Below are positions 27,403-36,128 of a DNA stretch of 46,850 nucleotides, piece by piece (position 1 is the stretch's first letter; the number at the start of each line of letters is the position of its first letter). Position numbers and translations under genes: made by a program. Origin of the DNA: Chloroflexota bacterium. Lineage in GTDB: Bacteria > Chloroflexota > Anaerolineae > Anaerolineales > Anaerolineaceae. The notes beneath the pieces are model-generated. The model was not told where the DNA came from. It did not search any database and saw only the letters and a list, made by a program, of their open reading frames with translations. Location of the stretch: the NCBI GenBank assembly GCA_012797815.1, contig JAAZOK010000043.1, positions 1-46,850 on the forward strand, written 5' to 3'.

Positions 27403-27940
27403 AGATCTCAGCTCTCTGCCATTCTTTTTGATTTTGTCTGGCTTTCCAAAGGATGAAAGCCAGCAGGATCACGAACATGTTGGCGATTCCTACCAGGAAG
27501 ACGCCCAGCGACCAGCGTAATAAGGCGGGGATCTCATCGATGAAAGTGGTGATGGTGGAAATACCTCTGGTCATAACGAGTAAGGCTTGTGTACTGAAGG
27601 TGATGACGTTCGCCAGAAATTCGTTCAAGGAGCCGGAAAGGAGCACGTAGGCAAAAAGGGAAATAAGCAACAGAAATATGCTGCTCATAACAATTACCCG
27701 CATACGCACAATCCGCTTACGGCGCTGTTCTTGTTGTAATTTGATTTGCCAGCGCGCCGTAAACCCGGCGGCAGGCTGGACCGGTTGGGTAGAATGCATC
27801 AATTGCAGGCTGTTCTCCCAGCCGGTTTTCAGTTTGCGGCATTGCTCACAGGATTCAAGATGGGCAACCAGAACTTTTCTTTCGCCTTCACTCAGAGGTG
27901 AATCATCCAGAATCCGCTTTTCAAATTGCTTGTGGCTCAT
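27389..27940 (-). CDS. Zinc-finger membrane anti-sigma factor
   Basis: A 183-residue anti-sigma factor of the ZAS (zf-HC2) type. The zinc motif H-x3-C-x2-C is at His27, Cys31 and Cys34 (AHLESCEQCRKL). Two membrane segments follow (about 75-100 and 138-163). Such proteins hold an ECF sigma factor at the membrane until an envelope signal releases it. The start at 27940 was chosen because AGGGAGG lies 4 nt before the ATG; the frame is open 48 codons further upstream but lies within the sigma gene. It overlaps the sigma gene by 20 bp and the bactofilin-like gene by 14 bp, so the three are coupled. Confidence 0.88.
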   Translation of the reverse strand: MSHKQFEKRILDDSPLSEGERKVLVAHLESCEQCRKLKTGWENSLQLMHSTQPVQPAAGFTARWQIKLQQEQRRKRIVRMRVIVMSSIFLLLISLFAYVLLSGSLNEFLANVITFSTQALLVMTRGISTITTFIDEIPALLRWSLGVFLVGIANMFVILLAFILWKARQNQKEWQRAEIYAEK

Positions 27941-28547
27941 GCTGCCTCCCTTCTTTTTGGGAAATTGAAATATTGTCTGAATTCCATTGTTCAGCCATGT
28001 GTTGCCTGGCGCGGTGTAATCTGCTCTTGACGGCACTTTTTGAGATGTCGAGAGCTTCGCTGATCTCTTCTTCCGAAAAATCATACCAGTAGCGCAAGAT
28101 CAGTGCCATTCTATCCTTCATTGGTAATTGTGCAAGATGTTTTTGTACCAATTCGGATTGCTCATTGGTGGCAACCACGCTTTCAGGGTCCGGAGCATCA
28201 TCCATTATGCCAAATTCCATGATCTCATCCAGGTCAATGGCGATCAAGCGCCGTTTGCGCTGCTGGTCAATGCAATAGTGTGCGGCGATGGATAACAACC
28301 AGGTGGCAAAAGGGCGGCTGGGGTCATAGCGATGGATATACTGGTAGGCACGGATGAAAGACTCTTGCGCGGCATCCTCTGCTTCCTGAGGTGTTCCCAG
28401 CATGCGGTAGCAGAGATTAAATACATGGTTCTGATAATGATCCACGATATCCGTAAAGGCATCTTCATTACCATCCAGTACCTGTCGAATGCAATCTGCT
28501 TCCACGAAGCCGGTTTCCAAGGGTTGCTCCAGATTTTCTTTTTTCAT
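27921..28547 (-). CDS. ECF-type RNA polymerase sigma factor (SigW/RpoE-like)
   Basis: A 208-residue sigma-70 family protein with regions 2 and 4 only. Region 2 shows FNLCYRMLGTPQEAEDAAQ and FIRAYQYIHRYD...FATWLLSIA. Region 4 has FSEEEISEALDISKSAVKSRL, a helix-turn-helix for the -35 element. It is the first gene of the sigma/anti-sigma/bactofilin-like operon and is preceded by a SigW-like promoter placed so close that the mRNA would begin at or next to the ATG. No Shine-Dalgarno is present, which agrees with leaderless translation. Its likely regulon includes its own operon. Confidence 0.94.
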   Translation of the reverse strand: MKKENLEQPLETGFVEADCIRQVLDGNEDAFTDIVDHYQNHVFNLCYRMLGTPQEAEDAAQESFIRAYQYIHRYDPSRPFATWLLSIAAHYCIDQQRKRRLIAIDLDEIMEFGIMDDAPDPESVVATNEQSELVQKHLAQLPMKDRMALILRYWYDFSEEEISEALDISKSAVKSRLHRARQHMAEQWNSDNISISQKEGRQHEPQAI

Positions 28548-28552
28548 AAGAA

Positions 28553-28580
28553 TATACGATTTCCCGTGAGAAAGGTTGCA
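28553..28580 (-). promoter_or_regulatory. SigW-like ECF promoter, probably autoregulatory
   Basis: On the minus strand TGCAAC (28575-28580), a 16-bp spacer and CGTATA (28553-28558). This differs by one base from the Bacillus SigW consensus TGAAAC-N16-CGTATA. The -10 ends 6 bp before the A of the sigma-gene ATG (28547). Confidence 0.68.
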
Positions 28581-28636
28581 CGCAAATTCTAAAATATCTA
28601 TTATCCCTGAAAATAATCCATGTGGATGATAACTTG

Positions 28637-28665
28637 TTGAAATTTAACCAGTACTATTGTACTAT
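28637..28665 (+). promoter_or_regulatory. Promoter of the toroid-protein gene
   Basis: TTGAAA (28637-28642), a 17-bp spacer and TACTAT (28660-28665). The -10 lies in a tandem 8-bp repeat GTACTATT (28651-28666). Transcription would begin near 28672, which favours the ATG at 28701 over the TTG at 28680. Confidence 0.55.
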
Positions 28666-28700
28666 TCAAAAAGAAAGGTTTGGTTAAGGACGGCAGATCC

Positions 28701-29663
28701 ATGTGGAAAAAATATTTCCAAAATGATCCTCTACCTGCTTTGTTGAGCGCTGAGGATATCGGTTTGCGATATCATATCGAAAATGATCTACTGGGAGAGA
28801 GAATACAAACCTTAACGGATATATGGGATAGCCCGGTAGTTACCAAGATCATTGAAAAACAATCAGAAAAGGGATGTTGGCTCTATACAGGGAAACGACC
28901 GGGTGAAGAGTTTGGAGAGAACTATGAACTGGTAGAAACCTGGAAGATGCTGCGGATTTTAATTGGAAAATACGCACTGCGTCGCGAACATCCTGCCATG
29001 CAACGAGCGGCAGAATTCTTGTTTGCTTGCCAGAGTGACGAGGGGGATATACGTGGAATTTTGAGCAACCAGTACATTCCCTATTACAATGGCATGCTGC
29101 TGGAGCTATTGATCAAGGCGGGTTATGAAAATGACAGGCAGTTAAAACGTGCTATGGATTGGTTGCTTTCCATGCGGCAAACCGATGGAGGTTGGATCAT
29201 TCCCCTCAATATGTTCAAGCAAAATGAGTATTACAAGCTGGCAATGGGCAAACCGATTAAACCCGACCGGAGTTTGCCTTCATCGCATATGGCAACCGGC
29301 ATGGCGATACGTCCCTTTTGCATCCACCCGGCTTATTGTGATCTGCCGGAAGTGAAAAGGGCAGGTGATTTGCTGGCAGAGCGCCTGTTCCAAAAAGATC
29401 GGCACAGCTTCCGCCAGGCAGCCGATTACTGGTACAAATTACAATACCCGTTTTGGTGGACCAACTTGCTGTCTGTTATGGATTGTCTGGCAAGGCTTGG
29501 TTTTTCTGCGGAGCATGTGAAAGTTCGTAAGGGGCTGAAATGGTTCCGGGATAACCAACGCCCTGATGGCACCTGGCACTCCAGTTATGAGGGCAGGACA
29601 GCAGAGGCTGACCTATGGGTGAGTTATGCGGTCTGTAGGATGTTCAAGTCTTTTCTTGGATGA
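28701..29663 (+). CDS. Terpenoid-cyclase/prenyltransferase-like alpha/alpha-toroid protein
   Basis: A 320-residue protein whose helical repeats carry QW-like motifs: QSDEGD (near 110), RQTDGGWIIP (near 160) and QRPDGTWHS (near 295). This pattern is found in squalene-hopene cyclase and protein prenyltransferase beta-type toroids. At this length it would be a single toroid, and the cyclase DXDD motif is not visible, so a cyclase reaction is unlikely. It could bind a prenyl or carbohydrate ligand, but the role is unknown. ATG 28701 has AAGGA 10 nt upstream; the frame is open to a TTG at 28680. It ends 4 bp from the convergent methyltransferase-like gene. Confidence 0.7.
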   Translation: MWKKYFQNDPLPALLSAEDIGLRYHIENDLLGERIQTLTDIWDSPVVTKIIEKQSEKGCWLYTGKRPGEEFGENYELVETWKMLRILIGKYALRREHPAMQRAAEFLFACQSDEGDIRGILSNQYIPYYNGMLLELLIKAGYENDRQLKRAMDWLLSMRQTDGGWIIPLNMFKQNEYYKLAMGKPIKPDRSLPSSHMATGMAIRPFCIHPAYCDLPEVKRAGDLLAERLFQKDRHSFRQAADYWYKLQYPFWWTNLLSVMDCLARLGFSAEHVKVRKGLKWFRDNQRPDGTWHSSYEGRTAEADLWVSYAVCRMFKSFLG

Positions 29664-29667
29664 AAGA

Positions 29668-30432
29668 TCACCAGATGCCGGGAAAAAGGCGGAAACGCAC
29701 TTTTTGAGCATAGGCAGGATATCCGTCCAGTTCTTTTTGAAGGGTTTTGTCCTCCAAATTGGTGCGGGCGATGATCAGCGAGACGGTTAGCAGGGTGGGG
29801 AGCAGCACCCAGCGCGAGTCCAGCATGCCAAAAGAAGCAAGATAATACAGAATGCCACCGGCATAACCGGGGTGACGAATGATGGCATAGGGACCTCGTT
29901 GCATTACCTGTTGACCGCGTTCGGATTGAATGCGCACGGTAGAGGAAAAGAAGGGATTGGCGCGCATGGCTGTGATGACCAGGAATTCCATAAATAGCAT
30001 CACCACGCAACCCAGTGCTAACCATGCCGGCGCGAGGTCGCTCCACCCGTAACGTTCATCCAGAGCTGCCACTACCAAGACCAGGTAACCACCTAGAGCA
30101 TACAGTGGGAGGATGATATTATCCCAGGATTTGGTATCACTGTGTCGGGTACCTCGTTCATTGTAAAGCTGGGGATCCTCTCTGACCACCGTAAGGTGTA
30201 CCAGGATGATGGATCCCAGGGCGAAAAAGAAATATAACCAGGCATTCTGCCATCTCCAGTTCCCCGAGATGAGGAAGAGGATCAACGCCATGACGACACG
30301 GGAAATATATTCCCGTACGATCATCAAGCGCCCCTGTTTATTGAGCGCCAGCCAGGTTTGCTGAATAGAGTTTCTTTTTATTCTTTTCTCCTCACGATCG
30401 ATATGTTCTATATTTAAGCTACCTTTATCCAA
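29668..30432 (-). CDS. Isoprenylcysteine carboxyl methyltransferase-like membrane protein
   Basis: A 254-residue integral membrane protein with about five hydrophobic segments. The C-terminal signature is GPYAIIRHPGYAGGIL, followed by RTNLEDKTLQKELDGY. This matches the SAM-binding core of the ICMT/NnrU-like family, including the RHP motif and the downstream E-x4-ELxGY. In bacteria the substrates are mostly unknown lipids or small amphiphiles. The start is uncertain: the frame opens at TTG 30432 without a clear Shine-Dalgarno, and an internal ATG at 30324 would still leave all membrane segments. A GNAT-like fragment overlaps the 5' end in another frame. Confidence 0.8.
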   Translation of the reverse strand: MDKGSLNIEHIDREEKRIKRNSIQQTWLALNKQGRLMIVREYISRVVMALILFLISGNWRWQNAWLYFFFALGSIILVHLTVVREDPQLYNERGTRHSDTKSWDNIILPLYALGGYLVLVVAALDERYGWSDLAPAWLALGCVVMLFMEFLVITAMRANPFFSSTVRIQSERGQQVMQRGPYAIIRHPGYAGGILYYLASFGMLDSRWVLLPTLLTVSLIIARTNLEDKTLQKELDGYPAYAQKVRFRLFPGIW

Positions 30433-30494
30433 TCCATATATTGGGTTCGAAGATGCACATACGGTTTGACCAGGCGGAGTTCGATATCTTCCAT
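30414..30494 (-). pseudogene. Possible N-terminal remnant of a GNAT acetyltransferase
   Basis: A 26-codon reading frame beginning MEDIELRLVKPYV and containing QYMDWI. It resembles the first strand and helix of GNAT acetyltransferases (IRLVKPS...YLE). It stops at TAA 30414-30416 and nothing else of the domain follows. No Shine-Dalgarno is present. It is probably a decayed gene start, or chance similarity in a short peptide. Confidence 0.32.
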
Positions 30495-30518
30495 TAGGAG
30501 ACTTTTTATTTCGATAGA

Positions 30519-31154
30519 CTAGAAAACCACTTCTTCCTTGCCTGCCAATTTATCCTGAATGTGCGCGAGGACGGTATCGAGATGTTTTTTCTTGTGCACA
30601 AAATCCATATCCGCAGTATGGATGGTGAGCACCGGACACAGATCAAAGGATTGCATCCATTCATCATAAAAAGATTCCAGCAGAGCCAGGTAATCGGCGG
30701 TGATGCTGCTCTCCATGTCACGCCCGCGCTGGTGGATGCGTTCCATCAGCACCGTGCCGGGGCAGTGCAAATAGATCAGCAGGTCCGGCACCGGCAGGGT
30801 ATCGACCACCAGGTTGAAAAGCTGCAGGTAGGTCTGGTAGTCGAGTTCGGTCAAGTTGCCCATGCGGTTGAGCGCGCGGCAGAAGATGTAGGCATCCTCA
30901 TAGATGCTGCGATCGATGATGGCAGAGCGGGGATCATCCGCCATCTCCTGGTGTTGTTTGGCGCGATGCCCCAGGAAATAAACCTGCAAATGAAAAGACC
31001 AGGTGCGCATATCCTTGTAAAAATTGGGCAGATATGGATTGTTGACCACCGATTCATAAGCGGTGCGCCACCCCAACTGTTGTCCGATGCGTTCGGTGAG
31101 AGAAGTCTTGCCCGAACCGATGTTGCCTGCCACCAGGATCAATTTCTTTGCCAT
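30519..31154 (-). CDS. Deoxynucleoside kinase (dAK/dGK-like)
   Basis: A 211-residue P-loop kinase of the deoxynucleoside kinase family, which phosphorylates salvaged deoxynucleosides. Walker A is GNIGSGKTS (about 10-18). The glutamate of AYESVVNNPYLPNFY and the DRSIYEDAYIF motif are the substrate base and sugar contacts of this family. Start ATG 31154 was chosen because GGAGG lies 5 nt before it; a GTG two codons upstream overlaps that site. The gene is 38 bp downstream of the diguanylate cyclase. Which base it prefers cannot be told from the sequence alone. Confidence 0.92.
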   Translation of the reverse strand: MAKKLILVAGNIGSGKTSLTERIGQQLGWRTAYESVVNNPYLPNFYKDMRTWSFHLQVYFLGHRAKQHQEMADDPRSAIIDRSIYEDAYIFCRALNRMGNLTELDYQTYLQLFNLVVDTLPVPDLLIYLHCPGTVLMERIHQRGRDMESSITADYLALLESFYDEWMQSFDLCPVLTIHTADMDFVHKKKHLDTVLAHIQDKLAGKEEVVF

Positions 31155-31192
31155 GACCACCTCCGATAGAATTTATTTATTGTTATGATGGC

Positions 31193-32797
31193 TTATTGTT
31201 TTTTAACAATGATCTCTTTTTTCTTCAATTCCCTTTTCTCAGCGTACATTATCTCATCTGCATCCTTGATCCATTTGTCGATATCTCCATTCTCTGTTGG
31301 CTCGTATTCCACGATCCCATGGCTGGCACTTACCCGATAGCGCCGGTTTTCGGTTAGATTGATCTTTTCAAATGCAGTCAGGATTCTTCCCCAGACAGCT
31401 TCTGCCATTTCTTGCGATACATTAGAGAAAACGATGAGGAATTCATCTCCTCCCATCCTGATGATGAAATCACTTTCACGGATGGTTTGCTTGATAACAT
31501 TCACAACGGTCATGATCAATTCGTCACCGGCATCATGTCCGAGCACATCATTCACCGTTTTAAGCCCGTTGATATCTACAAAACACAAACAGATCCCCGT
31601 TTTACGGCGATCATCCTTCACAAGCATTTTGGTGAGCAAATCCAGCCCTGCTCTGCGGTTAAACGTGCCTGTGAGGGCGTCATATTCAGAAAAGAATTTT
31701 ATTTGAAAATAAGATTGACGGACTATGGCTATCGAAAAACTCCCTAAAAATGAAACAACCAGGATGATGAAGAAATTAGGAATATTTGCGTTTATTATCC
31801 TTTTTATTCTACTGATCAAATCCGTTTTAAAGATATCCCCCACTTTATTATCAGAACTTATAAGAGAGACAATTCTAAATTCATTTTCATCTGGAAAAAT
31901 GCCCTGATCGTTTATCAAATGCTCGTTGTCTAAAGACTCTTTTAGATCGATGGTTTTATATGTATAAAAGCCAGCTTCTGTAATAAAAGAATGATCGGGT
32001 GCTTGCATTTCCTGCCAGGTGGCTGGATATGATTCTTTAAAGTTAATTTCTTGCTTGTCATCGAACATAAAGGACCAATTTTGCTCAGGATCGTCACTAT
32101 AGATCCAATAACTATCGGGGTTCAACAAAAATATTTGTCCTTCGCTGTAATTGGCGATGGTTTCAAATTCATTTAAGAAATTGTCAGCAAGATAATTTAA
32201 TATGAGGATACCGAAAAATTGATCATTCTCACTAAAAATCGGTGTAGAAAGACGGATCGTAGGTTTTATGGGAATCTCGATCACCCCATTTTCCATATTA
32301 AGGTCGATCCTCGAAATTAAAATTTGTCCTTTATTCAATTGTGCCGTTTCGGTGAAATAATAACGATCTTTTTTGTTCTGTAGTGCAGCTTGATCTACAA
32401 TATAGGTCTCATCTTCTGAATAATTGATGCGTATTTTCTCGATGCCATCGGCATCAATAAAGCGCACCTGATCGTAGAGTCCCTTGTATTCGGAATAAAT
32501 TCTCCATTCTTCTGCGATTCCCTGTATATCAGACTCTGAAAGGAGCCTGGGCAAATACGCTTCGGCCATAAAATGAAGATCGTTAATCCTTTTCCCCAAG
32601 TCAGACGCAATTATTTTTGACTCATAATCCAATAATCCGTTTTCGAATCTTTCGATTTCGTCCATTTTTGTCTTTTCTACTTGCATGCCGGCTATAAATA
32701 ATCGAAAAAATGCGATGGAGAATAGAATTAAAAAGAGGACCGGAAAAGATTTAAGAATATTTTTTGTATTAACCAATGGTTTCTTTTTGAGGCTCAT
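31193..32797 (-). CDS. Membrane diguanylate cyclase with extracytoplasmic sensor (dCache-like)
   Basis: A 534-residue protein: a membrane helix (about 15-37), a large extracytoplasmic region (40-335) resembling a Cache sensor, a second helix (about 339-359) and a C-terminal GGDEF domain. The active site MGGDEF is intact (GGDEF 449-453), and the inhibitory site RESD (440-443) lies five residues before it, so it should make cyclic di-GMP with product inhibition. Start ATG 32797 has AAGG 9 nt upstream. The gene is visibly more AT-rich than nrdJ and the dcw genes, especially in the sensor part, which may reflect transfer or rapid change. The ligand is unknown. Confidence 0.92.
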   Translation of the reverse strand: MSLKKKPLVNTKNILKSFPVLFLILFSIAFFRLFIAGMQVEKTKMDEIERFENGLLDYESKIIASDLGKRINDLHFMAEAYLPRLLSESDIQGIAEEWRIYSEYKGLYDQVRFIDADGIEKIRINYSEDETYIVDQAALQNKKDRYYFTETAQLNKGQILISRIDLNMENGVIEIPIKPTIRLSTPIFSENDQFFGILILNYLADNFLNEFETIANYSEGQIFLLNPDSYWIYSDDPEQNWSFMFDDKQEINFKESYPATWQEMQAPDHSFITEAGFYTYKTIDLKESLDNEHLINDQGIFPDENEFRIVSLISSDNKVGDIFKTDLISRIKRIINANIPNFFIILVVSFLGSFSIAIVRQSYFQIKFFSEYDALTGTFNRRAGLDLLTKMLVKDDRRKTGICLCFVDINGLKTVNDVLGHDAGDELIMTVVNVIKQTIRESDFIIRMGGDEFLIVFSNVSQEMAEAVWGRILTAFEKINLTENRRYRVSASHGIVEYEPTENGDIDKWIKDADEIMYAEKRELKKKEIIVKKQ

Positions 32798-32937
32798 CAA
32801 TTCAAACCTTGATATTCATCCTATGTGCTTTTCCATTATACGGATATATGGGAAAAATTTACAATTATCAAAACAACTCTATGCCCTGCGGAATAAGTAG
32901 GACTGGCGTCAAGAATAAAAGAACCCCGGTTTATTTT

Positions 32938-32980
32938 TGACAAAGACAGAAAAGAGGATGCCCTTTTTCTGTCTTTGTCA
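32938..32980. repeat. Long perfect stem-loop between nrdJ and the diguanylate cyclase gene
   Basis: TGACAAAGACAGAAAA (32938-32953) is perfectly complementary to 32965-32980, an uninterrupted 16-bp stem with an 11-nt loop. It lies about 40 bp after the nrdJ stop. Read on the minus strand no T-run follows, so it is not a classic terminator, although it may stabilise the nrdJ mRNA end. Confidence 0.6.
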
Positions 32981-33021
32981 TTTGCGAATTTAAATTACCC
33001 ACGTGCTTTAAAGCATGAATA

Positions 33022-35667
33022 TTAGCACTCACTATACCCGCAGGCATAGCATTTACGGCAGCCTTCTTCATTGACGAGGGTAGCCTGTCCGCATTCAGGG
33101 CACAGGTCGCCGATCTTGAGAGCGAACTGATCTTCGTGAGGTTTTTCTACACTTTCAACCGGCTTATTTTCGGGTGCTTTGGTGTTGTTCAGCAAGTCAT
33201 CCAGACGCATGGGTTCTTCCAATGCATTGCGTTCGGTGCGCTGTTCCATATATTCCGTTAGAACCTGGGCAACCCCATCGGGTAGGGAACGTACGCGATT
33301 AGGACCAAACCCGAGTGGGCGACCACCGCCCAATCCGGATAATTGGCGCCAGATCTCTTGCAGGCGCTGGCTGGGCTCAATGGGAGATGAAAGACGCAGC
33401 ACATATGAGATAAGGCGTGCGATGGCTTCCGAATCGGCTGCCACGTCTGAGCCAGCCTTGGCGGTGTTGATGAAGACCTCGAAGGGCTGGTTGTAGCCAT
33501 TCTCATTGATGGTGACAAAGGTTTTACCGACAGGAGTCTTAATGCCGTAGGTCATACCCGACAGGAAGCGCGGGCGCGGTTTTTTGGGCTCGCTCCACAG
33601 GTTAGGCTGGTCGTAATCATTTTCGGAAAGCCAGATGGGTGTGAAAGGATCGCTGGCAGGCTCTACCATTTCACGCACATCGGTCTGTTTCTGGCTGCGG
33701 GTAGCGGCAGTCTCAAGGACTACCCGTTCACGGGAACCGGTGACGTAGACGGTCATCCCTTTGCAGCCCAATTCCCACGCCAGTGCAAAGGCAGCGGCAA
33801 TTTCATCCTCGCGCGCGCTGCCGGGGAAATTAATGGTCTTGGAAATGCTGTTATCCACAAATGCCTGCAGCGCGGCTTGCATGCGCACATGTTCCTCACC
33901 ACTGATATCCTGAGAGACCACGAACACATTGCGGATATATTCGGGTAACAGATCGATGTGCTGGCAGGTCCCTTCTTCCAGGATCTGGTCAATAACTTGC
34001 TGGCGTTCCTGTTCGCTCAAATCGCTTTCGTCCAGTGCCTTCTGCATAAAAGGGCTGAGGTAAGTGAGTTCCAGATCGTTACCACCATCATCCACATGAC
34101 GAATGTATGCCAGTGCAAAGACCGGTTCACAGCCATACCCCTCACAACCTGCCACGGTGGAGATAGTGCCGGTGGGGGCAATGGTGGTGAGCGCCGCATT
34201 GCGGATGCCATGCAACCGGATGGCGGAAAGGATATCTTCCCAGTCCAATGCAGGACGTCCCCAATCGTGAGCATATTCCACCAGCGACTGAGGTGGTTCC
34301 CAGGTTACATTCTGGGGATCATAGATACTGCCCTTGATGGCAGGGAAGGGGGAGAATTCCGCAGCCAGTTCAATGCTGGTGAGCATGGCATGATAACGAA
34401 TGAATTCCATGATCTGCGAGGCAAATTCTTGTCCTTCTTCGGAACCATAACGGATACCGCAATGATACATGAGATCAGCCAACCCCATAAAACCCAACCC
34501 AAGACGGCGGGCGCGCAGGGCATTATCCCGCAGTTGAGGTACGGCAGGAACATACTTATTGGCGTCCACCACATCATCCAGGAAGCGAATTGCCAGAACC
34601 ACGCTCTGGCGGATGCTCTCCCAATCCACCGTGCCGTCCGGTCCGAGATGACGAGAGAGGTTGATGGAGCCCAGACAGCAGTTCTCATATGGTCCCAGCC
34701 ATTGTTCCCCACAGGGATTGGTGGCTTGCAAACTATAGAGATGCGGGACGGGATTGGTGCGGTTGGCGGCATCCAGAAACAACATACCCGGTTCACCGTT
34801 ATGATGAGCCTGGCGTACGATTAGCTCAAACAATGAGCGAGCGCGGACCACTTTGTGGGTGATGATGGGAATACCGGCTGCTTCCGCTTCTTCCAAAGTA
34901 CCATCAAAATCATGGTAAAGAGGGTGGTGGACGTCCGGGAAACGCAATTCCCAGGCTTCATCATTCTCAACTGCCCGCATGAACTCATCGGTGATACCGA
35001 CCGAGATATTGAAATTGGTGATGGCATTTTCGTGGGTCTTACAGGTGATGAAGGTCTCCACATCAGGGTGATCCACCCGCAGCACTGCCATATTGGCGCC
35101 ACGGCGGGTGCCACCCTGAGCTACCTCGCCAAAGGCATGATCAAAAACACGCATGAAACCGATCGGTCCGGTAGCTTTTCCGGCAGAAGAATTCACCAGG
35201 GCACCGGAGGGACGCAAAGTTGAGAAGGAGAAACCATTGCCACCTCCAGTCTGTTGGATAAGAGCGGCATCACGCAAGGTTTGGAAGATGCCGCTGGATT
35301 TTTTGCCCATATCATCACTGATGGGAAGGACAAAACAGGCGGCTAGTTGCCCCAGGGGTGTACCCGCGCCGGTGAAAGTGGGGGAGTTGGGCAGGAATTT
35401 CAGACTGACCAGCATTTTATAAAATTGGATCGCCGTTTCACGGATGGATTCGGTATCTTTCTCCTCCACAGAAGCGATGCTGTATGCCACCCGCCAGAAA
35501 GTCTCTTCGGGGGTTTCGACCAATTGACCATCTTCCCCCTTGCGCACATAGCGCTTGCTGAAAACTTGATAACTATTATCATTTAGTTCCACTTTGGGCA
35601 GCCCGAGCGGCAGTTCAACGGCAGGCTGGAATTCATGAGGCGGCTGGTTGGTGGAAGTGGTGGACAT
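33022..35667 (-). CDS. nrdJ: Adenosylcobalamin-dependent ribonucleotide reductase (class II, NrdJ)
   Basis: An 881-residue class II enzyme that reduces ribonucleotides using an AdoCbl-generated thiyl radical. Cys111 (QLAACF) is the first redox cysteine. NPCGE (317-321) supplies the thiyl Cys319 with Asn317 and Glu321, and Cys330 in ENCCLGS is the second redox cysteine. GGGNGFSFS and [11 protein letters not shown] are further conserved motifs. The C-terminus has a zinc-ribbon-like CPECG...[12 protein letters not shown], which probably renews the active-site disulfide. No intein interrupts it. It lies 2 bp after nrdR, and AAGGAG precedes the ATG. No cobalamin riboswitch was recognised. Confidence 0.97.
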   Translation of the reverse strand: MSTTSTNQPPHEFQPAVELPLGLPKVELNDNSYQVFSKRYVRKGEDGQLVETPEETFWRVAYSIASVEEKDTESIRETAIQFYKMLVSLKFLPNSPTFTGAGTPLGQLAACFVLPISDDMGKKSSGIFQTLRDAALIQQTGGGNGFSFSTLRPSGALVNSSAGKATGPIGFMRVFDHAFGEVAQGGTRRGANMAVLRVDHPDVETFITCKTHENAITNFNISVGITDEFMRAVENDEAWELRFPDVHHPLYHDFDGTLEEAEAAGIPIITHKVVRARSLFELIVRQAHHNGEPGMLFLDAANRTNPVPHLYSLQATNPCGEQWLGPYENCCLGSINLSRHLGPDGTVDWESIRQSVVLAIRFLDDVVDANKYVPAVPQLRDNALRARRLGLGFMGLADLMYHCGIRYGSEEGQEFASQIMEFIRYHAMLTSIELAAEFSPFPAIKGSIYDPQNVTWEPPQSLVEYAHDWGRPALDWEDILSAIRLHGIRNAALTTIAPTGTISTVAGCEGYGCEPVFALAYIRHVDDGGNDLELTYLSPFMQKALDESDLSEQERQQVIDQILEEGTCQHIDLLPEYIRNVFVVSQDISGEEHVRMQAALQAFVDNSISKTINFPGSAREDEIAAAFALAWELGCKGMTVYVTGSRERVVLETAATRSQKQTDVREMVEPASDPFTPIWLSENDYDQPNLWSEPKKPRPRFLSGMTYGIKTPVGKTFVTINENGYNQPFEVFINTAKAGSDVAADSEAIARLISYVLRLSSPIEPSQRLQEIWRQLSGLGGGRPLGFGPNRVRSLPDGVAQVLTEYMEQRTERNALEEPMRLDDLLNNTKAPENKPVESVEKPHEDQFALKIGDLCPECGQATLVNEEGCRKCYACGYSEC

Positions 35668-35669
35668 CT

Positions 35670-36128
35670 TTATTCTCCTTTTTTTTCTAATAAACGATCG
35701 ATCTCATCGCGCAAAGCGTTCAAATTTCCTAATGGCAGGTAAACGCTGGCGAAACGAATATAAGCAACATCATCAAGCTCTCGCAGACCATCGATGACCA
35801 TATCCCCAATGATCTTGGAAGGAATCTCAAGTTTCGTCATATGCTGTAACTCGGCTTCGATCTCGCCAGCCAGACGGTCGATCTCTTCGGCGGGTACGGG
35901 TCTTTTGGTGCATGCCAGACGGATTCCCTCGATCAGTTTCTCTTTGTCGAACTCTTCTCGGGTGTTATCGCGTTTGATGATCAGGGGGGTGGAAAGGACG
36001 GGGCGTTCATAAGTGCTGAAGCGTTGGTTGCAGTCTTCACAAACCCTTCTTCTGCGGATGCCCCCTTTGGCGTCGTGGGTTGTGTCAATAACTCTTGTGT
36101 TTTCACTCTCGCAATGAGGGCAACGCAT
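35670..36128 (-). CDS. nrdR: Transcriptional repressor NrdR
   Basis: A 152-residue repressor of ribonucleotide reductase genes. The N-terminal zinc ribbon has CPHC (3-6) and CEDC (30-33), with basic residues between them that bind DNA. The ATP-cone (about 48-138) senses ATP/dATP, with VIKRDNT-type start IIKRDN. An AAGGAG site lies 6 nt before the ATG. It is cotranscribed with nrdJ (2-bp gap), and a palindrome upstream is a candidate operator. Confidence 0.97.
   Translation of the reverse strand: MRCPHCESENTRVIDTTHDAKGGIRRRRVCEDCNQRFSTYERPVLSTPLIIKRDNTREEFDKEKLIEGIRLACTKRPVPAEEIDRLAGEIEAELQHMTKLEIPSKIIGDMVIDGLRELDDVAYIRFASVYLPLGNLNALRDEIDRLLEKKGE

Noticed and set aside
27941-28084. Longer anti-sigma factor starting at 28084
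   Set aside because: The extra 48 residues are a shadow of sigma region 4; AGGGAGG before 27940 decides the start.
33004-33015. Palindrome TGCTTTAAAGCA after nrdJ as an operator
   Set aside because: A 12-bp palindrome at a gene 3' end, without a promoter nearby; likely chance.
33958-34824. 288-codon open frame on the plus strand inside nrdJ
   Set aside because: Antisense shadow of a strongly conserved gene, with no domain, no ribosome site and low-complexity translation.
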